From the NCBI RefSeq assembly GCF_003611465.1, contig NZ_RAXV01000003.1, positions 55,642 to 119,641 of the forward strand: a DNA stretch of 64,000 bases. The letters run 5' to 3'. The stretch's first letter is position 1. Each line of letters starts with the position of its first letter. The notes beneath the pieces were generated by a model. It was not told the origin of the DNA, did not search any database, and saw only the letters and a program-made list of their open reading frames with translations. The position numbers and the translations under genes were made by a program. Positions 20,401 to 27,605 of the stretch are shown here, piece by piece. The stretch comes from Acinetobacter tianfuensis (GTDB lineage: Bacteria > Pseudomonadota > Gammaproteobacteria > Pseudomonadales > Moraxellaceae).

Positions 20401-20657
20401 TAGATTTTAGCAGTGCCGAATAAAGATGCATTAAATCTAGACGGTTTTAAAAACTGTGTAAATTTCAGCTGAGGTTGTGCGAATGCTGCAGAATCAAAAC
20501 CTAACCCTATAATGTACTGCGTAACAGCAGGCTCATCCGGAAGACCTAAGAATCTCACATGCAAATCATATGCATTAGATAAGTTGGCTGGTTTAGGAAC
20601 ATCCAAATATTCTGCGGTTAGCAAATAAGGCTGTTCATGCTCATAACTATCAGTCAT
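17418..20657 (-). CDS. Giant repeat tail protein (GFxxxxFGxAxIxNxxQ repeats)
   Basis: A 1079-aa protein built mostly from about 25-30 degenerate repeats of 22-28 residues with the core G-F-x-x-x-x-F-G-x-[AP]-x-[IL]-x-N-[KR]-x-[QR]. The first ten units (residues about 65-300) are the most regular. Such repeats suggest a beta-solenoid shaft, as in phage fibres or adhesins. The N-terminus (MTDSYEHEQPYLLTAEYLD) probably attaches to the tail, and the C-terminus lacks repeats. Its 3' end overlaps the next gene. I do not recognise a named family. The repeats make the gene prone to recombination. Confidence 0.55.
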   Translation of the reverse strand: MTDSYEHEQPYLLTAEYLDVPKPANLSNAYDLHVRFLGLPDEPAVTQYIIGLGFDSAAFAQPQLKFTQFLKPSRFNASLFGTAKIYNSNQYVFVFGFRAQAFGSATLKNKNQKLIAAGFSNQAFGTAKLHNSRQYLAGSGFSNQAFGNAGIISKNQQTKASGFNSSLFGTAKLYNLKQLINVSGFNASALGHASAVNKNQLATVSGFNVLQFGTTRIYNSKQIIAAPSFSPLAFGNPALLGGVRWLFATGTDSAQFGKPSVISLRRYLEAGGKDSSAFGSAQLDFKNRPMQTKGAAFNDSGTPRIEHGIRTVSVLCFSLSRVSSGAWITFKTRSIAPDGIEAPAAGLPRVGGDQHIGPQGFDAARFGTRIIPEIQTISALGFTGAFGSAEISLKKRYLGAKGFLTAGNEDAMRWGYAKVWNLRQYIVQTFIHDSGLVPPAIVGWTAIANRNRTMQASGFVHSKFGHAFIENTGRDLQVNGFDAIEGLGQPRITHRVRKIKLDGIEAPYMSSWHIAYNTAAVLKLVGFNAQAFGNVGIENTRRNFQRIGNIESQAFGTAFIAYRIRTVSIEARHSIAPPPIRMPSVHLNTRYIDPAGGIDSFISGFGEVFERWTKIAPKWALRDFFGTPQLHNVTPEMRIFGHDSAEFGGASIRTQWRDVNAQGDTLTLFSKPVIAFRDRSFDFAGWHSMQFGRARLAKTAQPPFTDQRIWLDAVSIDGHTYSGHGIKPPQNQVTAPGINQNVLYPSGIFRSVFGSPSVRSNVIQIQSGIQVLEFGSPAVGNKNRTIGVQGFENKIEMGRPRMSPNIIYAVTEAPAQAKENNPAIGMLHFVNSDGGSRAAGEVFGHATVTNRHRELHNVSAWGNLGLGHPRVFNRKGYIGVKGFASYRAGWHVVGPFEQILEQFDSADFFASGRASIQHRAEIGVHRIYAGAMNMLSFGGQRIELLNRSIGMHGYDALRMGTRLSGDGPFMWQGLRIGSLVSGNYGGFNAEKFGQAWISLKVREINPVSFDTFKADYDYTRFDQRMRVKRTPLPPPQVQQIGALGFASSRFNTPNIGNKVHYIRPYGNGDNYRKGAPDAD

Positions 20658-20667
20658 TCACCATATC

Positions 20668-21708
20668 CTATCTATAAGGAAGATTGACCTTGTATGGATG
20701 TTCTGGCGCTAATAAATCCAGCAAGCCCCACTTATGCGCTAAATAACCTTCAAGTTTTTGACGCGTTGCAAAGTCTATCGCCTTGCGCACAATAATAACT
20801 TCGTGTAAATCTCCAATCGAACGACCATTCTGCGTATATTGTGTTAGAACGGAAAAGTTACGACCTCCAACTTGTTGTGAGCTATGTGCGCCAGCTTGAT
20901 ACACGCCATTTATGCCCGACTGTAACAAAGTTGGTGTTCGCAAAATTGAAACCATAAGCTTATTTTTTCCAATATTATGCGCTCTACTGATATTAAATGG
21001 TGCGTAATTAGCTCTGGTTTCAGTTAGAGCTATTGCATCTGCCGTTATACTAACGGTCGGCGCAATCCAATTTGAGTTTGTTGATTCAATTGATAAAAAA
21101 GCAGACACAAGATAACTTTGCTCAAAGAACGCCACACCAGAATTGCCTTGTGCTGGTACGCCGCCGCTTATTTTTCGAGGTGTGGCTACAATGAAGTACG
21201 AATACTCATTTCTTGCGATTTCCTCCAAATCATTAAAAGAACCTGTTAAGTTTTGCAAAGTAGTGCCGTCTGAGCGAATGCACTTTGAATCTGCAACATA
21301 CAGCGGTTTGTTTGCCTCAACGTTTTGCGCGACATGACGTTGATTCCCGCTCTTATCTTTGAGAAGGCTTACTCTGTTGTTGGTATGAACTACAGTTGAA
21401 TAATCAGCTACATCAAGCCATACATCAGATTCTAAATAAATTGGAGACCACAAGTGACTTGCTAAACAACTTATTTCGCTACTCATAAACGATAAGTTTC
21501 CACGTCGCACACACACCTTATAGTAATAAGTTAGACCTTCCACCACATTATTATCAACGTAGTACATAGTTTTTAAACCAGTGGCTATCGGTGCTGGCAG
21601 CTCATGGTCCGCTAGTCCAATCATACTTGTAAGCGAGCGGATGACTTCAAAAGAATCAAAATGCCCGAACTGTGCAAACTCAAGACGGATACCTTTTTCT
21701 TCAGACAT
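20668..21708 (-). CDS. Lectin-like tail protein with FnIII-like N-terminus
   Basis: A 346-aa protein. The N-terminal 85 residues look like a fibronectin-III-type fold (MYYVDNNVVEGLTYYYKV). The remainder resembles concanavalin/LamG-like domains of phage tail proteins: DVWLDVADYST, SLLKDKSGNQRHVAQ, a GRSIGDLHEVIIV strand and the hallmark C-terminal LEGYLAHKWGLLDLL followed by HPY. It probably binds a surface glycan or holds the fibre tip. Its start overlaps the end of the upstream gene by 8 bases. Its base composition is closer to the host's than that of its neighbours. Confidence 0.6.
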   Translation of the reverse strand: MSEEKGIRLEFAQFGHFDSFEVIRSLTSMIGLADHELPAPIATGLKTMYYVDNNVVEGLTYYYKVCVRRGNLSFMSSEISCLASHLWSPIYLESDVWLDVADYSTVVHTNNRVSLLKDKSGNQRHVAQNVEANKPLYVADSKCIRSDGTTLQNLTGSFNDLEEIARNEYSYFIVATPRKISGGVPAQGNSGVAFFEQSYLVSAFLSIESTNSNWIAPTVSITADAIALTETRANYAPFNISRAHNIGKNKLMVSILRTPTLLQSGINGVYQAGAHSSQQVGGRNFSVLTQYTQNGRSIGDLHEVIIVRKAIDFATRQKLEGYLAHKWGLLDLLAPEHPYKVNLPYR

Positions 21709-22171
21709 GCTCCACCTCTATAGGCGGTTTAGAATCTATGATATTTCCATACGGATCTTCATTCTTCCAATAGCCTTGTTTGTCATGCCATTGAACATAG
21801 CTGTCAAACAATGCCTGCTCACTGCCAGCCTGAATCGCGTTAATAATGAAAGGCTCAATCCATTGTTCGACTTGATCATAAGGCTGTTTGCACTGCTCAT
21901 ATGCATAGGTTTGGAACTTCGGCGCTTCAGAAAGCCGCCGCCAATTATGCACGAATGACGCACCGCCAATTTCACCCATTTTCCCTGCTTCAATACTGGA
22001 TACGCCAATCGACTGCGTAGGCGGTTTTTCTGTCATTTTTAATCCTTCTCTACGTTCAGGATCAATACCGGTTGCACCAATCGACTGCGCTGGTGATTTT
22101 TCTGACATTTTCCTAATCCTTCTGCGTGATTCATCTAACATAAGCGGAACAGCTGCAAGAACGGCTGACAT
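21701..22171 (-). CDS. Small phage tail-region protein with duplicated start region
   Basis: A 156-aa protein if started at 22171 (GAGG 5 bases before). Two further in-frame ATGs at 22108 and 22036 each have their own GAAGGATTA ribosome site, and the two peptides after them are similar (MSEKSPAQSIGATGI and MTEKPPTQSIGVSSI), so about 72 bp including a ribosome site was tandemly duplicated and has diverged. The C-terminal part (residues 75-156) is hydrophilic with aromatic residues and has no recognised domain. It overlaps the lectin-like gene and may be its chaperone or linker, as for small proteins beside tail fibres. Confidence 0.5.
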   Translation of the reverse strand: MSAVLAAVPLMLDESRRRIRKMSEKSPAQSIGATGIDPERREGLKMTEKPPTQSIGVSSIEAGKMGEIGGASFVHNWRRLSEAPKFQTYAYEQCKQPYDQVEQWIEPFIINAIQAGSEQALFDSYVQWHDKQGYWKNEDPYGNIIDSKPPIEVEHV

Positions 22172-22216
22172 AACGCCTCACTTTTGAAACGCAACCGCTG
22201 TGGCTGCAGCTTGGAT

Positions 22217-22621
22217 TTAGACTTTATAGATTTTGTTCGCACCGTTATCCCAAGTGACAATAATGTCGCCGCCATTCGGCGTAATTGGCAAACCTGTTGC
22301 AGTATCAATGTAGGCCAGCAGAGGGCTTGTTGAAGCAGTGCCAGTATCCACATATAAAATGATTGCAGTAACCGTACTGCCAGCCACAGTCAGGAAAGTG
22401 ACATCATTGGCATCTGCCGCGCCGCCGTTCGTGGATTTACCGCTAAGGACTACTGCAGGTGCAACAATTGCGGATGTTGAAATATCAGAAAGATACTGGT
22501 GTGTACCAGTCTGTACTGCATATCCTGATGAAACAAGAATGCATTTGATGGTATCAGCCATCCAATTGAATTGACCTTCTAAATAACCTTTGCGGGCCGC
22601 ATCATAAAGTGTGTTTGCCAT
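22217..22621 (-). CDS. Small beta-rich phage virion protein
   Basis: A 134-aa protein beginning MANTLYDAARKGYLEGQFNW. It is beta-rich and Thr/Ala-rich in the middle and ends PNGGDIIVTWDNGANKIYKV. This resembles small decoration or tail-associated proteins of short-tailed phages, from recollection of similar proteins encoded beside head-tail adaptors. It overlaps the CsrA-like gene by 20 bases, so the two are likely co-translated. Role in the virion is inferred. Confidence 0.55.
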   Translation of the reverse strand: MANTLYDAARKGYLEGQFNWMADTIKCILVSSGYAVQTGTHQYLSDISTSAIVAPAVVLSGKSTNGGAADANDVTFLTVAGSTVTAIILYVDTGTASTSPLLAYIDTATGLPITPNGGDIIVTWDNGANKIYKV

Positions 22622-22799
22622 GCGCTTGAGTCTCCGTAATTAAATCGGAAGCACTCATGCGCTTATGTTTGATTTCAATGTGATTATCTGCTTCAACACA
22701 AATTCGAGCCAATTTCCCAGATTTTTTGATCAATTGAACTTTGGCATCGCCAATGTAAAGCGTATCTTCGGTCTTTAAATCAATAATACGTTTGCCCAT
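22602..22799 (-). CDS. CsrA-like small protein
   Basis: A 65-aa protein with a CsrA/RsmA-like pattern: a short first strand (RIIDLK), TLYIGDAKVQLIKKSG aligned to the x-IGD-x-V-x-V-x-x-x-x-G segment, KLARICVEAD aligned to x-x-R-IGV-x-AP, and HIEIKHKRM aligned to the V-x-V-x-R-x-E-I strand. The usual RNA-binding Arg of VHRxEI is replaced by Lys/His, so RNA binding may differ or be lost. A terminator-like hairpin and a late-box copy lie just upstream. Such a protein could regulate host or phage mRNA translation, or the similarity could be structural only. Confidence 0.45.
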   Translation of the reverse strand: MGKRIIDLKTEDTLYIGDAKVQLIKKSGKLARICVEADNHIEIKHKRMSASDLITETQAHGKHTL

Positions 22800-22839
22800 A
22801 TTTGTGCATGATTAAATAAAATAAGTAAGATCATTATGT

Positions 22840-22873
22840 AAAAAACCCCTGAAAAGCTTTAGCCTTACAGGGG
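22840..22873 (-). terminator. Terminator-like hairpin after the adaptor gene, containing late-box copy 2
   Basis: On the minus strand CCCCTG and CAGGGG (22868-22873 and 22846-22851) form a 6-bp stem, followed by six T. The upstream arm is also the CCCCTGTAAGG of the recurring late box (22863-22873), about 64 bases before the CsrA-like start. It may end transcripts from the head genes, start new ones, or both. Confidence 0.5.
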
Positions 22874-22892
22874 TGCTTATGTCACAAGCAAG

Positions 22893-23567
22893 TCATGGCA
22901 TGAATGGAATAACGTTATGCGGTATATCCTCACGAGTAATGCGTCGCAAATCACTATCAGGACGAATACCGAAATAATCTGTAAATTCCTGCTCTGCTAA
23001 TGCTGACCGATTTGGATCAAAGAATTCTGCATCTGGTACCTTAAATGCTTGGTGTAGTACCCACTGAATCAATTGAACATGGTGAATTTGGTTAATTTCT
23101 GGAACATCGGTATCATTTTCCATTGGTAACAATGGCACACGATAGCCTTCTAATTGTAATTCACCATCTATATCAGGAATTGGAACAAGGCGAATACCTG
23201 TATCATCCTGCACAATGTGTTCAGGTTTACCCTGTTTCACTCGCCAATTCTCACCATCATAATAATGATCGAGTAATTCAGCTGACATTAAAGTCAAGTA
23301 TTGCCCTTTTGTTCCATCACTCGGCTGGAACCACACTCGAGTCAATTCGTATAACGATTCATGCAACTGATAACGAGATGAACCAATTAATACATTAATC
23401 TTACAAACATCATTGTTTTGGGATTCATGCAATAAACGACCACGGATACACGCTTCAATTACGGCATCATTAAGCCAATCAATGACACTGGCATCATCAA
23501 TAAAATATGGTTCTACTTTATCGTTGGCCAGTGTACGAAAACGGCTGATCAGGTCATTTAGCTGCAT
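22893..23567 (-). CDS. Head-tail adaptor protein
   Basis: A 224-aa protein. The N-terminus LNDLISRFRTLANDKVEPYF with IDDASVIDWLNDAVIEACIRG is the typical opening of phage adaptor proteins (DUF6682 / gp6-like) that bind below the portal ring. The middle is beta-rich (QYLTLMSAELLD, GIRLVPIPDIDGELQLEGYR) and the C-terminal helices carry DAEFFDPNRSALAEQEF. It ends just before a terminator-like hairpin and starts at the 3' end of the RyR-domain gene (1-base overlap). A role in closing the portal and attaching the tail is inferred from the family. Confidence 0.75.
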   Translation of the reverse strand: MQLNDLISRFRTLANDKVEPYFIDDASVIDWLNDAVIEACIRGRLLHESQNNDVCKINVLIGSSRYQLHESLYELTRVWFQPSDGTKGQYLTLMSAELLDHYYDGENWRVKQGKPEHIVQDDTGIRLVPIPDIDGELQLEGYRVPLLPMENDTDVPEINQIHHVQLIQWVLHQAFKVPDAEFFDPNRSALAEQEFTDYFGIRPDSDLRRITREDIPHNVIPFMP

Positions 23568-24457
23568 TACACAACCCCATATTGATGAATCATTTGAGTA
23601 ACTGATTCTTTTAATTCATCAAGATTTTTTTGTGGGCTAAGTTTCTGCTCATACTTTTCTAAAGCATATTGAACCAAGCCAGCCTTTGTCATTTTTCCAA
23701 TCGTTTCAATTTCATCAAGAACTTTATTTTCTTTATCAATTTCTTCTTGCTGTTTTTCTTTAGAGCGATTGAGAATACTTGACGTATCATCATCTAAGCC
23801 TTGCTCGGTAGATTCACCAGAAATGGATTCAGGCTCACCATAACGAGTAAACTCAGGATGTTTTAAAAACTTGGTTGCCAAATCACTTGGAATTGATCGC
23901 ACTTGACCTTGTTCAAAGGTTAAAGCTGATTCGTATAAGTGGTCGGTATATAGAGATTTATTTCCAATATACTGAATTGACACACCAGCAGATTTTTGAA
24001 CAACATTGGCTGGGGTGATTGTCGCTGTATTAATTGCGACATTCTTTTGATGCTCAACCTTTTGGCGTAGATTCACAACTTCCGCACTCAATGCCAAGTA
24101 ATCTTCAGGATCAGGCAAGTGCTTAACCAAATGCACCGTTGTACGGAATAAATAATCCTTTGCCTTTTGTTCATCTGGTAATTCTTCATAAGGTAAAAAA
24201 CATGGATGCTCTTTCTTTTCCGCATCCTTGACGTCACCATATTTCCAGCCTTCCGCCTCTTTTTGTTTATACCAGCTTTCATGTGACTGTTCTGGTGTTG
24301 CATCTGGATTTGCCAAATGCATTTCTACACCAGCAATCGCACTGCTACGCTGCCAATCTGGCGCATCATCCCATGTTGGTTGGCTGTCATCACCCATTGA
24401 TTGGAAATATGCAGCATTAATTGCATGACACATCATCGCTATTGCAATCGTTTTCAT
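23567..24457 (-). CDS. RyR-domain phage protein of the head-tail region
   Basis: A 296-aa protein. Residues about 1-110 form a RyR (ryanodine-receptor-type) domain: ACHA-like MMCHAINAAYFQSMGDDSQP, DWQRSSAIAGVEMHLANPDA, SHESWYKQKEAEGWKYG, and EHPCFLPYEELPDEQKAKDY. RyR domains occur in phage and bacterial proteins and may bind small ligands or nucleotides. Residues about 160-215 (VSIQYIGNKS, YESALTFEQGQVRSIPSDLA, LKHPEF) match a short domain common in phage head-completion proteins. The C-terminal third is a charged coiled coil. A strong terminator separates it from the decoration gene upstream. Confidence 0.75.
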   Translation of the reverse strand: MKTIAIAMMCHAINAAYFQSMGDDSQPTWDDAPDWQRSSAIAGVEMHLANPDATPEQSHESWYKQKEAEGWKYGDVKDAEKKEHPCFLPYEELPDEQKAKDYLFRTTVHLVKHLPDPEDYLALSAEVVNLRQKVEHQKNVAINTATITPANVVQKSAGVSIQYIGNKSLYTDHLYESALTFEQGQVRSIPSDLATKFLKHPEFTRYGEPESISGESTEQGLDDDTSSILNRSKEKQQEEIDKENKVLDEIETIGKMTKAGLVQYALEKYEQKLSPQKNLDELKESVTQMIHQYGVV

Positions 24458-24477
24458 CTTATCACCGTAATAAGTTA

Positions 24478-24521
24478 AAAAATAAAAAGAATGGTGTAGG
24501 TCTGTCTAAAACCTACACCAT
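24478..24521 (-). terminator. Rho-independent terminator after the decoration gene
   Basis: ATGGTGTAGGT and ACCTACACCAT form a perfect 11-bp stem with a 9-base loop (24491-24521). On the minus strand it is followed by a T-rich run. It would reduce transcription from the coat/decoration genes into the RyR-protein gene, setting relative protein amounts. Confidence 0.85.
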
Positions 24522-24528
24522 CAAAACA

Positions 24529-25002
24529 TTAACGAGGACCTGTCAATTCACCACTAACAATAACTTTGATGTCGCTTGCCTTAGCATTCGCCGCTACACC
24601 AGTGGTTAAAATCAATCGTGCAGGTTTAGGTAAAGTTACCAATTTACCCGTATTTGCACGCAATCGACCTGCCGTTGCAAGATCGCCACCACTGATAAAA
24701 TATGCCGCATCTTGTGGTACTTCTGTACTATCACCATCAAGATACTTAAAACCAAGTGACCCTGTAACGGTGGCTGTCATACCTGTTTTAATCAGGACTT
24801 GAGCATCATCTAGGCGCATACCTTGCGGTAATTCACCTAAATCGATAACATCACCACTTGCTACTGCAACAGTTGTGTCTGAATCAATTACGGCACCTGA
24901 AGCATTCGTGGCAAGAAAAAATGCTAACGCTGTAACATTGCCATATGGTGAGAATCCACCAAACTGACCATAACCACTAGGCTTCTTCTTAATTGTCGCC
25001 AT
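24529..25002 (-). CDS. Head decoration / capsid-associated protein
   Basis: A 157-aa protein with start at 25002 (MATIKKKPSGYGQFGG), chosen because GGAG lies 9 bases upstream; a TTG further upstream falls within that ribosome site. It is Ala/Thr/Gly-rich and beta-rich (VIDLGELPQGMRLDDAQVLIK, ATVTGSLGFKYLDGD), typical for trimeric capsid-decorating proteins or minor head proteins. It is encoded directly after the coat gene and before a strong terminator, consistent with high expression together with the coat protein. Confidence 0.65.
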   Translation of the reverse strand: MATIKKKPSGYGQFGGFSPYGNVTALAFFLATNASGAVIDSDTTVAVASGDVIDLGELPQGMRLDDAQVLIKTGMTATVTGSLGFKYLDGDSTEVPQDAAYFISGGDLATAGRLRANTGKLVTLPKPARLILTTGVAANAKASDIKVIVSGELTGPR

Positions 25003-25066
25003 TTTAAAAATCTCCAAGGATTAGAATAAGATGAGGTATGCCCATAACTGGACATACCCAAAACAA

Positions 25067-26356
25067 TTACTGATTAGCACCAATGATTGGCACAGCGGTA
25101 TCGACAACAGTTACACCATAGTCGGTAAATTCTGTACGCTCACCAGTATCAACAGCGAAACGGATTTTTGATGTACCACGAATGGCACCGATCAATAATT
25201 CCCATTTATCGCCATGATCAAGGTCTTTTTCAGACCAGAAGAAAGGCACACCAGACTTATCACTTGCAGCCATTGCTTCCGCAATTGCTTGTCCACCCAA
25301 AATAATAGAACGATCAACCGCAAAGCTTGTACCAAAGCTTGATGGCACGATTAAATCTGATTCAGTTTCACTATCATGCGAAGCACAATATTTAATTGTG
25401 TCACCTGCATAGAAACGAATCGGACGTGGCATTTTTCGGATAATAAATCCGTTCCATAAACCTACATCACCTAAGAAAAGCGGATGTTGTTTTGCCTGAC
25501 TTGCTCGTGCAAATGCAGATGATTGGAAAGAACGGAAACCTGGTTGGGCAGCAAATTTGTTGTACTGTGCTGGCGATACAAGCCATACACGTAATGGTGA
25601 ATCTTCCGCAGCAACATCACCTTCAAACTTACAAATAGGTGGTGGTAAAGCAATTTGATCCAGAACAGTTTTCATTGAATCAACTGTATCCATAGTAAAT
25701 AGATCAGTTGTTGCAATATCAAAATCACCTGCATTGCTTTTAACGCTCTGCACACCAGAACCATCAACAACATAGTGACGGTTTTTAGTTGGTGCTTTAA
25801 CACGGTTTACCATGATTTCATTGAAGTTTTTATTATTATCTTTAGGAATAACCCATTCAATGTTGTTATGAGAACCACGTGCACCAGCCATATGCACCAG
25901 TAATGACTGATCACAATAGCGATCCATCAAGTTCTGAGCGACTGGACGACCAAGTTTGCGTAAATCAGCTGGGCTACGAATCTGTGACATCACGTTACCC
26001 AAATCAACAGGGAAACGAGCTTGGTTCACACGTAGGCGATCTTCATTCAAAGACATCCCCACACCACGACCTTCAGCATACGCACTACCCATAATTGGAT
26101 ATGCACCGACTGGATTTAGTAAGTGGAATGTCACTTCATCACCACGCCCTTTTCCTAAGTCCTGAACACGAACAATAGGCATGTGGGATGTGGTTTGTTT
26201 ACGGAGAGTCGCTTCCGCACCTGCTTCACCCTTAGGCATTTTCCCAGCCAATAGGTTTAAGGTGCTGTTACGATTCATGTGTGTAGCGAACAGACCTACC
26301 GCTTGGGTAACTAAATTGGTCTTATCGCCATAGCTTGCGTTAGTTTTAGTAGTCAT
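25067..26356 (-). CDS. Major capsid protein (N4-gp56 / DUF4043 family)
   Basis: A 429-aa protein. The family pattern is clear: KMPKGEAGAEATLRKQT, an early GRGDEVTFHLLNPVGAYPI, GSAYAEGRGVGMSLNEDRL, FPVDLGNVMSQIRSPADLRK and LMDRYCDQSLLVHMAGARG. It forms the icosahedral shell in an HK97-like fold. It is preceded by the scaffold gene and followed by the decoration gene, the usual order. The predicted N-terminus (MTTKTNASYGDKTNLVTQAV) has no obvious cleavable prodomain. Confidence 0.92.
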   Translation of the reverse strand: MTTKTNASYGDKTNLVTQAVGLFATHMNRNSTLNLLAGKMPKGEAGAEATLRKQTTSHMPIVRVQDLGKGRGDEVTFHLLNPVGAYPIMGSAYAEGRGVGMSLNEDRLRVNQARFPVDLGNVMSQIRSPADLRKLGRPVAQNLMDRYCDQSLLVHMAGARGSHNNIEWVIPKDNNKNFNEIMVNRVKAPTKNRHYVVDGSGVQSVKSNAGDFDIATTDLFTMDTVDSMKTVLDQIALPPPICKFEGDVAAEDSPLRVWLVSPAQYNKFAAQPGFRSFQSSAFARASQAKQHPLFLGDVGLWNGFIIRKMPRPIRFYAGDTIKYCASHDSETESDLIVPSSFGTSFAVDRSIILGGQAIAEAMAASDKSGVPFFWSEKDLDHGDKWELLIGAIRGTSKIRFAVDTGERTEFTDYGVTVVDTAVPIIGANQ

Positions 26357-26382
26357 GTTTCAAATACTCTCATCACGTATGT

Positions 26383-27444
26383 TTAAACACGTCTATTGAG
26401 AAATTGCTCCACTTGGTCGGGTGTCCATCCTTGCATTTCCTCTGCAAGTTGCGCTGGCGACATTGCTGCCAAACGCTCATCACGAGAAACACCAGCAGGA
26501 CTACCAGCAGGCAAATCACTCAGACTGTTCGGTGGTGGTGTTTGAGCCTGACTCACAGCTTTTTGCGCTACTGCCTTTACTGCATCATTGGCAGGTTGAG
26601 CAGCTTGTTGACCTGATTGGGTATTCGACTTATACAATCCTAGAAGTTCTACCACCTGAGCAGCTGAACCTTTATCCAAAACTGTTTCATACGCATCTTT
26701 CAGAAAACTTGGTTGTGCATTCTTCCAATCATTAAATTCTTTCGATTCAACAATAGATTCTGCATCTGGGTGTGCTGTAAAGATTTCGTTAAAATGAGCT
26801 TGCTCTACACTGACCTGCTGTTGTTGCTGAATTGGAGCTAAAGCAGTTTGTAATTGCTGTTGCACCAAAGTTGAAACCTGTGAATTAACAAGTTTCTGAA
26901 TACCAGCAGCCAAATCTTTCTCGCTAAAATCCCCAAAGATTGCAGGGTCTACACCCTGATCAATCGCTTGTTGTGCGATATTTGCTTGGTTGTCCTGTGT
27001 AGTTGGGGCCTGTCTGTTATCTTTACGTTCCTGTGCATCAGCTTGAAGTTGTGCCAACTGTTGTTGAGCTTCATCAAACCTTTGCTTCCATTCCTTTTCA
27101 CCGTTACGTGCTTCCACTAACTTGTCATAGGGAATGGTGTGTTTTCCGTCTTTAGCTAAGATCACAGCATTTTCAGCATTTAACTGACTTTCATCGACCT
27201 GTTGTTGCTGTTGTGCTTGTTGTGTATCAGCTCTTGCGGAGCTATGCTCCTCATGCGTACCGTCTTGACCTTCAACTTTTGGGGTATTTTCTTCTGTAAC
27301 TTGGGTAGTTGCTGGCTGACTACCATTTTCCGCATTTGCGGTATCGCCATTTAACGCTTGCTCTAAAAGCTGCGCTGCAAGTTCAGGTGATGCTTTACCA
27401 CCGTTAGCTTCAATCAACTCATTTTGTTGCTCTGTAATATCCAT
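26383..27444 (-). CDS. Capsid scaffolding protein
   Basis: A 353-aa, strongly Gln/Ala/Glu-rich protein with long helical stretches (EWKQRFDEAQQQLAQLQ near residue 120, and runs of Gln near 75-82 and 205-212). A basic/amphipathic C-terminus (SPAQLAEEMQGWTPDQVEQF) fits the helical segment by which scaffolds bind coat. Position immediately upstream of the coat gene supports the call. The sequence is low-complexity, so homologs may be hard to detect. Confidence 0.8.
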   Translation of the reverse strand: MDITEQQNELIEANGGKASPELAAQLLEQALNGDTANAENGSQPATTQVTEENTPKVEGQDGTHEEHSSARADTQQAQQQQQVDESQLNAENAVILAKDGKHTIPYDKLVEARNGEKEWKQRFDEAQQQLAQLQADAQERKDNRQAPTTQDNQANIAQQAIDQGVDPAIFGDFSEKDLAAGIQKLVNSQVSTLVQQQLQTALAPIQQQQQVSVEQAHFNEIFTAHPDAESIVESKEFNDWKNAQPSFLKDAYETVLDKGSAAQVVELLGLYKSNTQSGQQAAQPANDAVKAVAQKAVSQAQTPPPNSLSDLPAGSPAGVSRDERLAAMSPAQLAEEMQGWTPDQVEQFLNRRV

Positions 27445-27524
27445 GTCTGTCCTATCACTTATCGCTGTGACCGCAAAGGCGAATGGCTAGAGTTATCTAG
27501 CGTTTAGCTGCTGATTGCTCAACA

Positions 27525-27587
27525 TGAGGAAAGTTTCAGGGATTTGGATATAATGGCGTTAGCCTTACAGGGGGTATTAATTATAAT
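27525..27587 (+). promoter_or_regulatory. Promoter region of the plus-strand accessory gene
   Basis: Within the 161-bp divergent gap (27445-27605) two perfect TATAAT sequences occur at 27549-27554 and 27582-27587. The first has TG four bases upstream (an extended -10-like arrangement); the second has TTAGCC at a 17-bp spacing. Both would drive the 27606 gene rightward, independent of the late operon. Confidence 0.5.
27563..27574 (-). promoter_or_regulatory. Late-promoter-like box, copy 3
   Basis: On the minus strand this reads CCCCCTGTAAGG, followed 10 bases later by TATATC. It lies 119 bases before the scaffold start, the longest distance among the five copies. It also lies between the two -10 candidates of the divergent gene. 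Confidence 0.45.
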
Positions 27588-27605
27588 GAATAAGAGACTA
27601 ATTTT

